Counted from the first letter of the stretch, positions 18,535 through 27,877 are shown. The stretch is DNA of 64,000 nt from Plantibacter sp. VKM Ac-2880 (GCF_015351235.1 NZ_JADKSJ010000002.1:434001-498000); one strand, 5' to 3'. Numbers and translations are program-made. Notes: generated from the sequence alone by a model not told the origin.

Positions 18535-19436
18535 ACCTCGAACAGCTCGAAGCCGTCGTCGCCGTGGTGGACTACGGCTCGTACGCGGCCGCCGCCGACG
18601 TCCTCCGGATCTCGCAGCCCTCGCTCACGAGACGCATCCAACGCTGCGAGGCCGAGCTCGGGCTCGCGCTGTTCACCCGGGTCGGTCGGCGCATGCAGGT
18701 CACCGATGCCGGACGGTCGGTGCTCGGCCCGGCGAGGCGGATGCTCCAGGAGGCGAACGGGCTCCGCGCACTCGCCGACGCCCAACACGCGCTCACCGCC
18801 GGCACGCTCCGGATCGGCGCGCTCCCCTCGCTCGTCGCGACCCACGTCCCGGAGCTCGTCGCCCGGTTCCACGCCGCGCACCCCGACGTCCGCATCGAGG
18901 TCATTGGCGCCGTCGACTCGGCCGAGCTGCTCGAGGCCATCGACCTCGGGCGCATCGACCTCGGCGTGGCCGATGTGGCCACCGTCGGTCCCGGCGTCGA
19001 GGTGCGGCTCCTGGAGGAACAGCGGTTCGCGATCGTCCTCCCCGGCCTCAGGACTGACGCCGAGCGCGAGGCCGACCACGCCCCGCCGACCATCACCGGC
19101 GAGGAGCTGGCTGCGCACACCCTCGTGACCCTCCCGCGCGGGACGTCGATGCGGGCCGTGACCGACGAGGCCTACGCCCGCTTCGGCGCGCAGCCGCCGC
19201 GGGTCATCGTGACCACCCAACGCGATGCGCTCACCCGCTTCGCGACCGCAGGCGTCGGACTGACCGTGGTCCCCGAGCGGCTCGCGGACTGGGCTGCGGC
19301 GAACGGCGCGCGGGTCCGGCGGTTCCCGACTCCGGTCACGCGGAGCATCGGGCTGCTGGTCCGCCACGACACCGTCGGGACGCCCGCCGTGAGCGCCTTC
19401 CTCCGGCTGACGGATCAGGCCTCGCCCGGGCGGTGA
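18531..19436 (+). CDS. LysR family transcriptional regulator
   Basis: LysR-type regulator, 301 aa. The N-terminal winged helix (LEQLEAVVAVVDYGSYAAAA, SQPSLTRRIQRCEAELGLAL) is followed by a periplasmic-binding-like effector domain (LRIGALPSL, then ALTRFATAGVGLTVVPERLA). The start is the GTG of the GTGA overlap with the lipoprotein gene, giving the normal LysR N-terminus VNLEQLEAV. The translational coupling is unusual because LysR genes are usually divergent from their targets. Target and inducer are unknown. Confidence 0.92.
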   Translation: MNLEQLEAVVAVVDYGSYAAAADVLRISQPSLTRRIQRCEAELGLALFTRVGRRMQVTDAGRSVLGPARRMLQEANGLRALADAQHALTAGTLRIGALPSLVATHVPELVARFHAAHPDVRIEVIGAVDSAELLEAIDLGRIDLGVADVATVGPGVEVRLLEEQRFAIVLPGLRTDAEREADHAPPTITGEELAAHTLVTLPRGTSMRAVTDEAYARFGAQPPRVIVTTQRDALTRFATAGVGLTVVPERLADWAAANGARVRRFPTPVTRSIGLLVRHDTVGTPAVSAFLRLTDQASPGR

Positions 19437-19447
19437 TGCGCCCCGCG

Positions 19448-20917
19448 TCAGCCGCAGAGGTCCGCGGCGGCGTTGCGGGACTCGACCTCGACCGGCGCCG
19501 GCGCTTGCGCTTGCCCGGCGGCCTCGGTCAGTGCGGAGAAGTCGTCACCGATGACGAGCACGACGTCCTCCTCGTCCGGCCCGGGTTCTCGGCTCACGAC
19601 GACCGTGATCCCCAACTCCTGCGCGAGGGAGGCGGCCGTCGCCCGTGCTGCGTCCGAATCGCGCGCGAGGAGGATGGTGACCGGGGAGTCCGTCTCCGCA
19701 TCGCCGATCGACGCGACGGCGTATCCGAGAGCGGTCAGTCGGTCGGCCGTCGCCGTCGCGACACCGTTCGTCTGCGAGCCGTTGAGGACGCTGACCGCCT
19801 CGACCCGCACCGGTTCGACCGGAGTGACCGGCTCGGCCGGGGGCGCGTCGGCGGCTCCCGCGATCGGCACCGGGACATCCGTGGCGAGGCTCGAGAAGAC
19901 GACCGTCGCATCCTCGCTCGGAACGACCCGGTTGGCGTCCGACGGCGCCTCGGTCCACGGCATCGTCAGGAAGGTGATGGCCGTGGCGGGCACCTGTGAG
20001 ACCCGGTGCGCGAGGGAGGTGAGGCTCGCGAGGTCGCCGAGTGCCGTGTCGACGGTGAGCGAGGACGTGACCGCGTCGAGGAAGCGGATGAGCCGGTCCG
20101 GCCGGGTGAGCACCTCGGCGCTCAGCGCGCGCTGCACGATCGCGGACATCACCATCTGCTGGTTGCCCAGGCGCGAGATGTCGCTGCCGTCACCCACCGC
20201 GTGCCGGGTGCGGGCGAGTGCGAGCGCCTGCGTCCCGTCGATGACCTGCGCTCCGGCGGGCAGTGCCAGGTTCGAATAGGGGTCCTCCATGTCCTCCGGC
20301 AGGCACACCGCCAGGCCGTCCATGCCGTTGACGATCGCTTGGAAACCACTGAAGTCGAGCTCGACGAAGTGGTCGATCGGCACACCGGTCATCGCCTGCA
20401 CGGCGGCGACCGAGCAGGCGGCCCCCGAGTTGAGTGCCGCGTTCACCATGCCGTAGTCGTCGGGCGTCCCCCGCCCGGTGTCCGTGCACATCGACAGGTC
20501 GGTCAGCGTGTCCCGGGGGATCTGCATCGCGTCGATCCGGGTGTTGCCGGCGGACACGTGCACGAGCACCATCGCGTCGCTGCGCTTGGTGCCGGTGTCC
20601 TCGCCGTAGTCACCGAGCGCGAGGTCACGACTGTCGGAGCCGAGGAGCAGGACGTTGATCGCCGGGTCCGGTGCGCCAGGCTCCGCCGGCTCGGTCGCAC
20701 GGCCGGTCGGAGCGGCGATCGTCTCGGAGCTGAGGTTGCCCTGCAGCCGGAGCGCGAGGGCCCCGATGCCTCCGAGGAGCGCGAGCACCAGACCGCCGGC
20801 GATGCCGACGATGAGGCGTCGTCGGCGGACCCGGGGGCTCGCAGCACGACCGTGACGGGGGGTGCGGGCGGTGTGTGGGCGAGTGGGCGCCTCGGGGAGC
20901 TCGGGTCTGCGCATCAT
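19448..20917 (-). CDS. LytR-CpsA-Psr (LCP) family protein with LytR_C domain
   Basis: Cell-envelope glycopolymer ligase, 489 aa, type II membrane protein: cytoplasmic Arg-rich tail, one transmembrane helix near 35-57, extracellular LCP domain. Catalytic-core motifs are LLLGSDSRD, the KRSDAMVLVHV and MQIPRDT pair, and ARTRHAVGDGSDISRLGNQQ. A C-terminal LytR_C domain follows (SVLNGSQTNGVATATADRL). LCP enzymes attach teichoic acid-like or capsular polymers to peptidoglycan. Start 20917 or 20914 (two adjacent ATG codons). It converges with the LysR gene, 11 bp apart. Confidence 0.93.
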   Translation of the reverse strand: MMRRPELPEAPTRPHTARTPRHGRAASPRVRRRRLIVGIAGGLVLALLGGIGALALRLQGNLSSETIAAPTGRATEPAEPGAPDPAINVLLLGSDSRDLALGDYGEDTGTKRSDAMVLVHVSAGNTRIDAMQIPRDTLTDLSMCTDTGRGTPDDYGMVNAALNSGAACSVAAVQAMTGVPIDHFVELDFSGFQAIVNGMDGLAVCLPEDMEDPYSNLALPAGAQVIDGTQALALARTRHAVGDGSDISRLGNQQMVMSAIVQRALSAEVLTRPDRLIRFLDAVTSSLTVDTALGDLASLTSLAHRVSQVPATAITFLTMPWTEAPSDANRVVPSEDATVVFSSLATDVPVPIAGAADAPPAEPVTPVEPVRVEAVSVLNGSQTNGVATATADRLTALGYAVASIGDAETDSPVTILLARDSDAARATAASLAQELGITVVVSREPGPDEEDVVLVIGDDFSALTEAAGQAQAPAPVEVESRNAAADLCG

Positions 20918-20996
20918 CCCAGTGCACCAAGTGTCGAAGAGCCGGACAAGCAGCCTGCCCGGCGCGACACATACGCCGTGCGCATGCGTCGGCGGG

Positions 20997-22148
20997 TCAG
21001 CTCACGGGCGCGGAGACCTCGGAGGCACACAGCCCGGGCACCGCACGCTTGCCGAACTGGCCGGTGACGACGAGGGCGAGCGTCACCACGGCGAGCAGGA
21101 TCCAGCCCGGCCAGCCGAGCAGGGTGCCGAACACACTCCCGGTGTCCTGCATGGAGGTGGGACTGGCGAACAAGAGGAGCGCCCCGACGGCGGCGTTCAC
21201 GGCGCCGTGCGCGATCACGGCCGGCCAGACCGAGGCGGAGCGCAGTCGCAACCACCCGATGACGACGCCGAGGAGCATGCACCAGCCCACCATGAGGAGC
21301 ACACCGACGACGTCCGTCCGCTGGTAGTTGTAGCCGAGGAGGATGAGTGGCGCGTGCCACACGCCCCAGATCGCGCCGGAGACGAGGAGAGCCGGCCAGG
21401 TACCGAGCGGCAGGAGGTTCGGCAGCAACCAGCCGCGCCAGCCGAGCTCCTCACCGAATGCGGACAACGAGGCCACGAGCACGCTGATCGGCAGGGTGAG
21501 GAGCTGGACGAGCGCGATCGTCGTGAGCTGGTCCCGCGTGGGCTCGCCGGCGCCGGACGCGGTCATGATGGCGGCGAGGCCGGAGAGGTCGACGAGGTCG
21601 AGGGTGATGAGGCCCATGGCCTGCCCGAGCAGCATGGCGCAGAACGCGAGCACCGGGAAGCCGACGAGGGCGGCTGCACACAGCCCGAGGGTGCGGGCGA
21701 GCGGACGCAGGGGCGCGAGGCCGAGCAACCGCGGGATGCTCCGCGGTCGGGCGACGAAGCAGACCACGACGACCGCCGCGATCGTCGGCGTGTACATCAT
21801 GCCGAGCGCGATGAGCTGGAACCAGGGGTTCGCGAGCCCCTCACCGGACAACCACAGCGGGGACGCGACGAGCCAGGCGAGTCCGATCGCCAGGACCGTG
21901 AAGACGATCACCGCGACCCACGGGACCCGCGACGGCAGGACCGGGGCCGCCTCCCGGTTCCGGCGTCGCTGGCGGTCTGCGGCCGACTCGGGTCGTTGGG
22001 CGAGCACCGCCCGTGCGGCGGCCCCGAGCACCGGCGCTCCGGCGGGTTCTGCCGCGCCCACTCCGCTCAAGGGCGCCCCAGGCCGAGCGACGGGTGGCCC
22101 CACCGGCGCCCAGCCTCCCCCGTTCGCCGTTCCGTCCGAATCCTGCAT
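20997..22148 (-). CDS. CPBP family intramembrane metalloprotease
   Basis: Integral membrane protein of 383 aa with about eight predicted helices and a Pro/Ala-rich N-terminal extension of about 80 residues. The CPBP/Rce1 signature is present: FGEELGWRGWLLPNL (the EExxR-type glutamates and arginine) and the second motif GVWHAPLI with the catalytic His. Bacterial members are linked to peptide processing, bacteriocin immunity and protein maturation. Neighbours give no hint of the substrate. The GGGGGAG ribosome site lies 6 nt before the ATG. Confidence 0.88.
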   Translation of the reverse strand: MQDSDGTANGGGWAPVGPPVARPGAPLSGVGAAEPAGAPVLGAAARAVLAQRPESAADRQRRRNREAAPVLPSRVPWVAVIVFTVLAIGLAWLVASPLWLSGEGLANPWFQLIALGMMYTPTIAAVVVVCFVARPRSIPRLLGLAPLRPLARTLGLCAAALVGFPVLAFCAMLLGQAMGLITLDLVDLSGLAAIMTASGAGEPTRDQLTTIALVQLLTLPISVLVASLSAFGEELGWRGWLLPNLLPLGTWPALLVSGAIWGVWHAPLILLGYNYQRTDVVGVLLMVGWCMLLGVVIGWLRLRSASVWPAVIAHGAVNAAVGALLLFASPTSMQDTGSVFGTLLGWPGWILLAVVTLALVVTGQFGKRAVPGLCASEVSAPVS

Positions 22149-22191
22149 GATGTCTCCCCCGAGCGTCGCGTGCAGCCTCCAACGCTACGCA

Positions 22192-22217
22192 CCGACGGGC
22201 CGTGCCGCATCCGTCGG
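22192..22217 (-). terminator. Weak hairpin between lacI and the CPBP gene
   Basis: CCGACGG (22192-22198) pairs with CCGTCGG (22211-22217) across a 12-nt loop in the 77-bp gap after the LacI stop. It could end the aldolase-kinase operon, but the loop is long and no U-tract follows. Confidence 0.3.
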
Positions 22218-22225
22218 GCGGGGGA

Positions 22226-23215
22226 TCACCCGTCGAGGTGGCAGCCGCAGGACTCCCGCAGCAGCAGCCCGACGGGCACGACGGTGCTGCGCTCGTGCGA
22301 GGCGTCCGCGTCGCCGAAACGGGCGAGCGCGCGCGTGGCGGCGAGCCGCCCGAGCCGGGCGGGATCCTGCTCGATGACGCTGACGGCCGGGTCGAGCTGG
22401 TCCGCCATCGGGAAGTCGCCGAAGCCGAGCGAGGCGATCCCCCGCGAGCGGAGCGCCGGGACGAGCGCCATCGTCACACGCGCGTTCGCCGAGAACAGGG
22501 CCGTCGGCGGGTCGGCGAGGGCGAGCAGAGCGTCGAGGACGACGGCGGCCGGTGCACGGTCCGTCGCGTCGAGGCTCACGAGGCGGTCATCGAGCGCGAT
22601 GTCGTGCTCGGCGAGCGCGGACCGGTAGCCCTCGAGCCGGCGTCGGGTGCTGGGTGGGTGTGCGGCGTCGGCGACGAAGGCGACCCTGGTGTGACCGTGC
22701 TCGAGGAGATGCTTCGTCGCGAGGTAGGCACCGCGGTGGTCGTCCTCGACGAAACTGTCCGCGTCGAGTCCCCCGGGCGCCCGGTCGACGAACACGATGG
22801 GCGTGTGCTCGGCCCAGGGCGCGAGCCATGACTGGTCCTCGGCGACGGGTGCGAGCACGAGCCCCATGAGCTGCGAGCGCAGTAAGGAGTCGAGCACGGC
22901 GCGCTCACGCGAGGGGTCGTCACCGATGCTCGTGACGAGCGTGGTGATGCCCGACTGGGAGCAGACCTCCTCCACCGCCCGGACGACCGCGGCGAAGAAG
23001 GGGTCGACGACGTCGGGGACGGCGACACCGACCGAGGAGGATCGACCGGCACGGAAGGTGCGCGCCAGCACGTTCGGGACGTAGTTCAACTCCCGCATGG
23101 CCGTCTCGACCCGCGACCGCGTCTCGGGGAGGACGTGCGGGTCGTCGTTGAAGACCCGCGAGACCGTCTTCGAACTCACCCCCGCGAGGGACGCCACGTC
23201 CTGCATCGTGGCCAT
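22226..23215 (-). CDS. LacI family regulator (paralogue of the one at 48.7 kb)
   Basis: LacI-type repressor, 329 aa. The N-terminal HTH reads MQDVASLAGVSSKTVSRVF, with hinge VPNVLARTF and a periplasmic-binding-like sensor domain. It is closely related to the regulator at 48654-49655: both share SKTVSRVF/AKTVSRVF, the block FNDDPHVLPETR, VVDPFFA and FVDRAPGGL. It is the last gene of a three-gene operon (kinase, aldolase, lacI). That operon's promoter carries two palindromes with a central CG, the usual LacI-operator form, so autoregulation is likely. AGGAG lies 5 nt before the ATG. Confidence 0.93.
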   Translation of the reverse strand: MATMQDVASLAGVSSKTVSRVFNDDPHVLPETRSRVETAMRELNYVPNVLARTFRAGRSSSVGVAVPDVVDPFFAAVVRAVEEVCSQSGITTLVTSIGDDPSRERAVLDSLLRSQLMGLVLAPVAEDQSWLAPWAEHTPIVFVDRAPGGLDADSFVEDDHRGAYLATKHLLEHGHTRVAFVADAAHPPSTRRRLEGYRSALAEHDIALDDRLVSLDATDRAPAAVVLDALLALADPPTALFSANARVTMALVPALRSRGIASLGFGDFPMADQLDPAVSVIEQDPARLGRLAATRALARFGDADASHERSTVVPVGLLLRESCGCHLDG

Positions 23216-23292
23216 GGGTGCTCCTCGGGGATGGTGCCGGTTCGACGGGTGGACGTGCGCGGGCGGTGACCTCGGCCACCGCCCGCGAGGCG

Positions 23293-24213
23293 TCAGCGTC
23301 CGGCGAGGGCGGTCTCGATGACCTGCTCGAGCTCGCGGAGGCGGGGCAGCGCACGGTTCGTGAGCAGTTCCTCGCGGGTGGCCGACGAGATCGAAAGGCT
23401 ATCCTTCCACAGCGAGCGGCCGGCCATGGCGCCACCGGCACCGTTCTCGACCGCGGTGCGGACCTGACCGACGAAGGTCTCGTGGTCGACACCGGCCGAG
23501 AGGACCGCCCACGGCACACCGGCGGCGGCCTCGGTCACCGCTGCGGCGGCCTCCGCCGAACCCGGGTACTGGAGCTTCAGGACCTTGGAACCGGCGGCGA
23601 CGGAGATCTCCGCGGCACCGCGGACGAGTTCGGGGAAGATCTCGGCGTAGGCCTCGTCGCTCTCGCCGTCGAGCTGGTAGACGAGGATCTCGACGATGAG
23701 GAGGACGCCCTCGGCCGAGCACTCCGCCACGAGGCGGGCGATCTCGTCGATGACGACCTGCTCCGCCTCGCGCTGGTCGGAGCGCAGGTAGAAGAGCATC
23801 TTCGCGGCGTCGCCACCGAGTTCACGGACCTTGCGGGCGTCCATACCGGGCACGTACTTGGTGCGACGCAGACCGTTCTCGGTGTCGAAGCCGGAGGAGT
23901 CCATGCCGACCACGAGACCCGTGGTGCGGGAGAGGGTGCGCTCGTCGACGACGAGCGGGAGGGCGACCTCGGGGTCGAGGAGGATGGCGGGCGCGTGGTT
24001 GCCGAGGAAGCGCACGAGGTCGCTCTTCGCCTCGGCGAGCTCGTCACGGCTGATGCCGGCTGCACCGTTCGGCGCGTCCTTCATGACGGCCTTCATACCG
24101 TTGCGCTGGTCGCCGGCGACGATGAGCATGCCACCGGCCGGGGTGCTGATCGTGGACATGGCACGGCGTTCGAGCGTCGTGAGCTCGTTGGTGCGGGTGG
24201 CTACTGCGTTCAT
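23293..24213 (-). CDS. Class I tagatose-bisphosphate/sulfofructose-phosphate-type aldolase (LacD/YihT family)
   Basis: Schiff-base aldolase of the LacD/YihT family, 306 aa, cytosolic. Key segments are AGDQRNGMK near 34-41, AAKMLFYLRSD near 136-146 and KVLKLQYPG, whose Lys193 is the expected Schiff-base residue. Family members cleave tagatose 1,6-bisphosphate or 6-deoxy-6-sulfofructose 1-phosphate to a three-carbon product plus DHAP. It lies between an FGGY kinase and a LacI gene in one operon, so it should act on a product of that kinase. No sulfoquinovosidase is in the window, so the sulfosugar option has no added support. GGAG precedes the ATG. Confidence 0.87.
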   Translation of the reverse strand: MNAVATRTNELTTLERRAMSTISTPAGGMLIVAGDQRNGMKAVMKDAPNGAAGISRDELAEAKSDLVRFLGNHAPAILLDPEVALPLVVDERTLSRTTGLVVGMDSSGFDTENGLRRTKYVPGMDARKVRELGGDAAKMLFYLRSDQREAEQVVIDEIARLVAECSAEGVLLIVEILVYQLDGESDEAYAEIFPELVRGAAEISVAAGSKVLKLQYPGSAEAAAAVTEAAAGVPWAVLSAGVDHETFVGQVRTAVENGAGGAMAGRSLWKDSLSISSATREELLTNRALPRLRELEQVIETALAGR

Positions 24214-24330
24214 CAGGTGCTCCTTGTGCTTCGGATGGGGTCGTGTGCCGACGCGGTCGCGTCGGATGCTGCGGGCCGGTCGAGGTCGACCGGTGGGTGG
24301 GTTCGGTGAGTGGCTGGGCGGACGGACGGG

Positions 24331-25743
24331 TCAGGGATGTGCTCGGCCGGCGACGGCCGGCTCGAGGAGGGAACGGGCGAAGACGGTGGCACCGTAGGCG
24401 GTGTCCTGGGATCGGTCGGAGACCTGGATCCCGGGCAGGACGGTAGCTCGCGCGCGTTGGACCGAACGCATGCCGGCCCACCCGCCCGTGAGGAGGGCCG
24501 AGCTCGCCGGCGGGACCTCGCGGTCCATGGCCTCGATGAGCACACGGAGTTCGTCGTTGCCGTGGCGGAGGACCGCTGCGAAGATCTCAGCGGGGTCGGC
24601 GCCGTCCGCCCGGACCGTCAGGTGCAGGACCCCGTCGTCGTTGCGGGCGCCGGAGACGAGGATGTCGCCGTCCGCGAGGCGACCCTCGACGGGCAGCTCC
24701 ATCACCGCGCCGTCGAGGCGGTCGCGGCCGGCCCGCTCGGTCACACCGACGAGCTGCAGGGTGCGGCGCATGAGGAGCCCCGTCTTCACCCCGGCGACGA
24801 GGACCCAGGTCCCGGGGACGACGTGCCGGACGCAGTTGATGAAGACCTCGGCGAGGCGCTCTCGAGCGGCGAAGGGCAGCGGCGCGTCGAGTCGACGCAG
24901 GAGAACCTCGGCGGTGCCCATCGACACGTGGTACCGCTCGGCGGGGAACGAGCCGGTGGACACGGCGGAGACGAGGTGGTCGTGGCCGGCGACGGTCAGT
25001 GCCGCATCGGCGAAGACCTTCGGAACCCAGGGAGCCGAGGCGGAGCCGAGCGGGGTGCCGGCGTCGACGAAGGGCGGCAGGAACGTGGCGTCGACCCCGA
25101 GGTGCTCGAGGAGTTCTGGCCAGGGGGCACCGGTGTCCTGATCGAGCAGACCGGTGCGGGACGAGAGCGAGTACTCTGCGGCCTCCTCGCCACCGAGCGC
25201 CGCGACGAGGAACTCGGGCAGGTTGAGCCAGCGGGTTCCCGTGAGGTCGAGTCCGGCGTCCCGCAGGTGCAGGAGCTTGACGACCGAGACCTGGACGCCG
25301 AGCGGGAGGCCGGTCCGGCCGGCGAACTGCTCCGCGATCGTGGCCGGGAGCGCGGCGAGCTGTTCGGCACCGCGCGGGTCGAACCAGGCGATCGCGGGGG
25401 CGACGGGCCGGCCGACGGTGTCGAGGACGATCCCGGACTCCCCCATGCCCGACACGGCGAGCGCTCGGACGCGCACGGTCGGTCCGAAGCGGTCGGCGAG
25501 TTCGGCGGCGACGTGGTCGAGGAGTTCGCGGACGGTCGCGATGAGGGAGGCGGCCTCCATGACGGTCGTGCCGCCGGCACCGGCGAGCCACGGGGTCGGG
25601 AGCTGGTGGATGAGGACCTCGGCACCGTCGGCGTCGGTGATGAGGATCTTCACACCCGTGCTTCCGAGGTCCAGTCCGGCGACGAGTCCGTCGGGGGCCA
25701 CGGACGCGACGGTGGTCGGGTCGAGGTTCGCAGCAGCGTGCAC
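24331..25743 (-). CDS. FGGY family carbohydrate kinase
   Basis: Sugar kinase of the FGGY family, 470 aa. The phosphate-1 loop LVAGLDLGSTGVKILITDAD is near 20-39. The ATP-binding C-lobe has VSMGTAEVLLR, LTGGWAGMRSVQRAR and a QDTAYGATVFA adenosine loop. Length and pattern fit the xylulokinase/gluconokinase-like branch. The exact sugar is not assignable. It is the first gene of the operon kinase-aldolase-lacI, with a GTG start at 25743 preceded by ACGGA. Two LacI-type operators lie 53-102 bp upstream. Confidence 0.9.
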   Translation of the reverse strand: MHAAANLDPTTVASVAPDGLVAGLDLGSTGVKILITDADGAEVLIHQLPTPWLAGAGGTTVMEAASLIATVRELLDHVAAELADRFGPTVRVRALAVSGMGESGIVLDTVGRPVAPAIAWFDPRGAEQLAALPATIAEQFAGRTGLPLGVQVSVVKLLHLRDAGLDLTGTRWLNLPEFLVAALGGEEAAEYSLSSRTGLLDQDTGAPWPELLEHLGVDATFLPPFVDAGTPLGSASAPWVPKVFADAALTVAGHDHLVSAVSTGSFPAERYHVSMGTAEVLLRRLDAPLPFAARERLAEVFINCVRHVVPGTWVLVAGVKTGLLMRRTLQLVGVTERAGRDRLDGAVMELPVEGRLADGDILVSGARNDDGVLHLTVRADGADPAEIFAAVLRHGNDELRVLIEAMDREVPPASSALLTGGWAGMRSVQRARATVLPGIQVSDRSQDTAYGATVFARSLLEPAVAGRAHP

Positions 25744-25795
25744 GGCGGTGTCCGTTCAGGGTCCGACGTCCGTGTCGGCTTCCGACGATGACTCC

Positions 25796-25845
25796 ATGTC
25801 ATCGATGTCATGGCGAGCATACCCCGTTCATGTCATCGATGACAT
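25796..25845 (-). promoter_or_regulatory. Paired LacI-type operators and promoter
   Basis: Two related palindromes with a central CG: site 1 ATGTCATCGATGTCAT (25796-25811, one mismatch) and site 2 ATGTCATCGATGACAT (25830-25845, perfect), with centres 34 bp apart. On the minus strand a -10-like TATGCT lies between them (plus-strand positions 25817-25822), so site 2 covers the -35 region and site 1 the transcription start. The same arrangement recurs at 47742-47792 beside a paralogous LacI gene. Confidence 0.75.
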
Positions 25846-25902
25846 ACCCCAGCGTGAATTCTTCGGAAACGGTGCGCCCGAGGGCGGCCGAGGCTGCTGG
25901 GC

Positions 25903-26958
25903 TCAGTCGCCGAAGTCGTCCGTCGCCGACTCGAACACGATCTCGAGGTCGACCTCGAAGGACTCCCCCGGTTCGAGCACTCGTCCGACCTTCCCGCGGT
26001 CCGGACCGACGGCGTGACTCGGCCAGCAGGTGCCCGGTTCGATGCCGAGGGCGTACGAGCCTGCCGCCGTGCTGCGCCACACGGTGAGGAACGGCAGCTG
26101 GTCAGGGCGGAAGCGGATCGAGACCGTCCCCACCTCGCCGGCCAGCGTCGCGGTGGACCAGCCGTCGGCACCGGCCACGGCGTCCAGGGCGTCCACCTGC
26201 TCATCGGCCGCGGGCTCCGGCTCCTCGATCACCCGTCGCCACGGACCGTCACCCGACGGTCCGGACACGGGGTCAGCGGACGGCTCGGCCTCGGCCGCCA
26301 CGACCGCACCGCCGTGCAGCAGTGGCCACCCGAGGTTCACGTGGTAGAGCAGCCGCACCGGCTCGGCGACGAATCCCTCGTTGCGGACCACGTCATGCAG
26401 GCGGACCCGCGCGACACCGACCTCGGCACGGATGCTACGGGTCACCGTGAGGTTCTGCTGGAAGACGGCGCCCTCGCGCAGGAATCCGTCGACGAGGAGC
26501 TCGTACCGCCCCTCCTCGGTCCAGCGGCCCTCGCTCCGCGTGAGCGTCGCCGGGATCCTGGACGCCCGTCCGTGCATCCCGCCCTCGGCCTCCGACGCCA
26601 CCCCGACCGCCGTGAGCCCGCAGGTCGTCAGCAGACCACCCTGCCAGCGCCTGGCCCAGCTCTCCGCGTGCGGCGCGGTCGTCGGCGCGACGAAGGACAC
26701 GACGTCCCCGTTCCAGGACGCCTCGCCGAGGTCGAGGAACTGGTCGACCTCGACGGTCGCCTCCAGCCCGCCGAGGTGACGGAGTTCGATCTGCCGCCGC
26801 CCGACCGACGGACCGTCGTCGACCCGCACGGGACGCGGCGCCCACGCCCGTTCGACCGCGCCGGAGCGCGCCTCGACGAACCGTCGCCGCCGTGTCCCCC
26901 AGGCGGCGTCGCCGGCGAGGTCGGGGGCTGGGTCACCGTGCAGGTCGGAGTCGGTCAT
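25903..26958 (-). CDS. DUF4432 family (aldose 1-epimerase-like) protein
   Basis: Mutarotase-like protein of the DUF4432 family, 351 aa. It has the galactose-mutarotase-fold pattern, with WQGGLLTTCGL, a central His-containing MHGRASRIP, the VRLLYHVNLGWPLL strand region and the YALGIEPGTCWPS block near the C-terminus. DUF4432 proteins occur in sugar and sugar-acid catabolic operons and probably interconvert anomers. It is the last gene of the long minus-strand operon that starts at 34253. GAGGA precedes the ATG. The next 50-odd bases downstream already belong to the promoter of the following operon. Confidence 0.87.
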   Translation of the reverse strand: MTDSDLHGDPAPDLAGDAAWGTRRRRFVEARSGAVERAWAPRPVRVDDGPSVGRRQIELRHLGGLEATVEVDQFLDLGEASWNGDVVSFVAPTTAPHAESWARRWQGGLLTTCGLTAVGVASEAEGGMHGRASRIPATLTRSEGRWTEEGRYELLVDGFLREGAVFQQNLTVTRSIRAEVGVARVRLHDVVRNEGFVAEPVRLLYHVNLGWPLLHGGAVVAAEAEPSADPVSGPSGDGPWRRVIEEPEPAADEQVDALDAVAGADGWSTATLAGEVGTVSIRFRPDQLPFLTVWRSTAAGSYALGIEPGTCWPSHAVGPDRGKVGRVLEPGESFEVDLEIVFESATDDFGD

Positions 26959-27042
26959 GGCTGGTCCTCGGGTCTGGTCGGGGGGCGGTCTGGTGGGCGG
27001 GGGCGGACGGTGTGCGGGATGGTGTTGGGACGAGTCGGGCGC

Positions 27043-27810
27043 TCAGAGCGCCGTGTAGCCGCCGTCGATCACGAGACTCTGGCCCGTGAGGTAGGACGAG
27101 GCGTCCGAGGCGAGCAGCAGGACGAGCCCGTGCAGATCCTCCGGCTGTCCCATCCGTCCGGCGGGGATGGCGGACGTCCACGCCGCGGCGAGGTCCGGGT
27201 TCGCCTCGGTGAACTCGCGGGTCATGTCGGAGAGGAAGTACCCGGGGGCGATCGCGTTCACCCGGACGCCCGCCGGCGCCCACTCCACGGCCAGGGAGGA
27301 GGCGAGGTGACTGACGGCCGCCTTCGACGTGTTGTAGGAGGCCTGGAACTGCGGCTGGTTCACGATGAACGCCGACATCGAGGAGATGAAGACGGCCGAC
27401 GCCGGACGGCCGGCGGCGATCGCGCGGCGGGCGAAGGACTGCGCGGCGAAGAAGGTGCCGTCCAGGTTCACGGCGAGCACCTTGCGCCAGGTGTCCGGCG
27501 CGACGTCGACACTGTCGCCCCAGATCGTGATACCCGCCGCAGTCACGAGCAGTGACGGCGCGCCGAGCTCGGCCTCGGCGGTCGAGAAGGCCGCCTCGAC
27601 GGCCTCGGCGTCGGTCACGTCGACCGTGATCCCGACACTGCGGACCCCGTGTTCGGCGGCGAGCTGCTCGGCCGACGCCTGCACGGCGGGCAGCAGGTCG
27701 AGCAGGGCGACGTGGACACCCTGGGCGGCGAGCGCTGTCGCGATCGAGAAGCCGAGCCCGCGGGCCCCGCCGGTGATGACCGCGGTGCGGCCGTTGAGGT
27801 CGGAGAACAT
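27043..27810 (-). CDS. SDR family oxidoreductase
   Basis: Classical short-chain dehydrogenase, 255 aa: NAD(P)-binding TGGARGLG near 14-21, active-site Ser in FISSMSAF and YNTSK (Tyr and Lys), and the usual end VIDGGYTAL. The acidic residue after beta-2 (LLDLLP) suggests NAD+. In sugar operons such proteins oxidise polyols to ketoses or sugar acids to keto acids. It is the second of two successive SDR genes. GGGAG is 5 nt before the ATG. It converts a substrate that cannot be named from sequence. Confidence 0.9.
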   Translation of the reverse strand: MFSDLNGRTAVITGGARGLGFSIATALAAQGVHVALLDLLPAVQASAEQLAAEHGVRSVGITVDVTDAEAVEAAFSTAEAELGAPSLLVTAAGITIWGDSVDVAPDTWRKVLAVNLDGTFFAAQSFARRAIAAGRPASAVFISSMSAFIVNQPQFQASYNTSKAAVSHLASSLAVEWAPAGVRVNAIAPGYFLSDMTREFTEANPDLAAAWTSAIPAGRMGQPEDLHGLVLLLASDASSYLTGQSLVIDGGYTAL

Positions 27811-27877
27811 CAGGACTCCCTGCTGGTGGGTGGACGGTGGATGGAAGTGTGGCTGGAGGTGGGGCTCGGCACGGCGG

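Noticed and set aside
20862-22628. A 588-codon plus-strand frame across the CPBP protease gene
   Set aside because: Composition is Asp/Glu/Arg/His-rich without domains and it is exactly antisense to a protein with clear CPBP motifs.
23293-25743. A complete sulfoquinovose pathway based on the YihT-like aldolase
   Set aside because: No sulfoquinovosidase, sulfoquinovose isomerase or sulfolactaldehyde enzyme is recognisable. The neighbouring kinase is FGGY, not the PfkB-type sulfofructose kinase.
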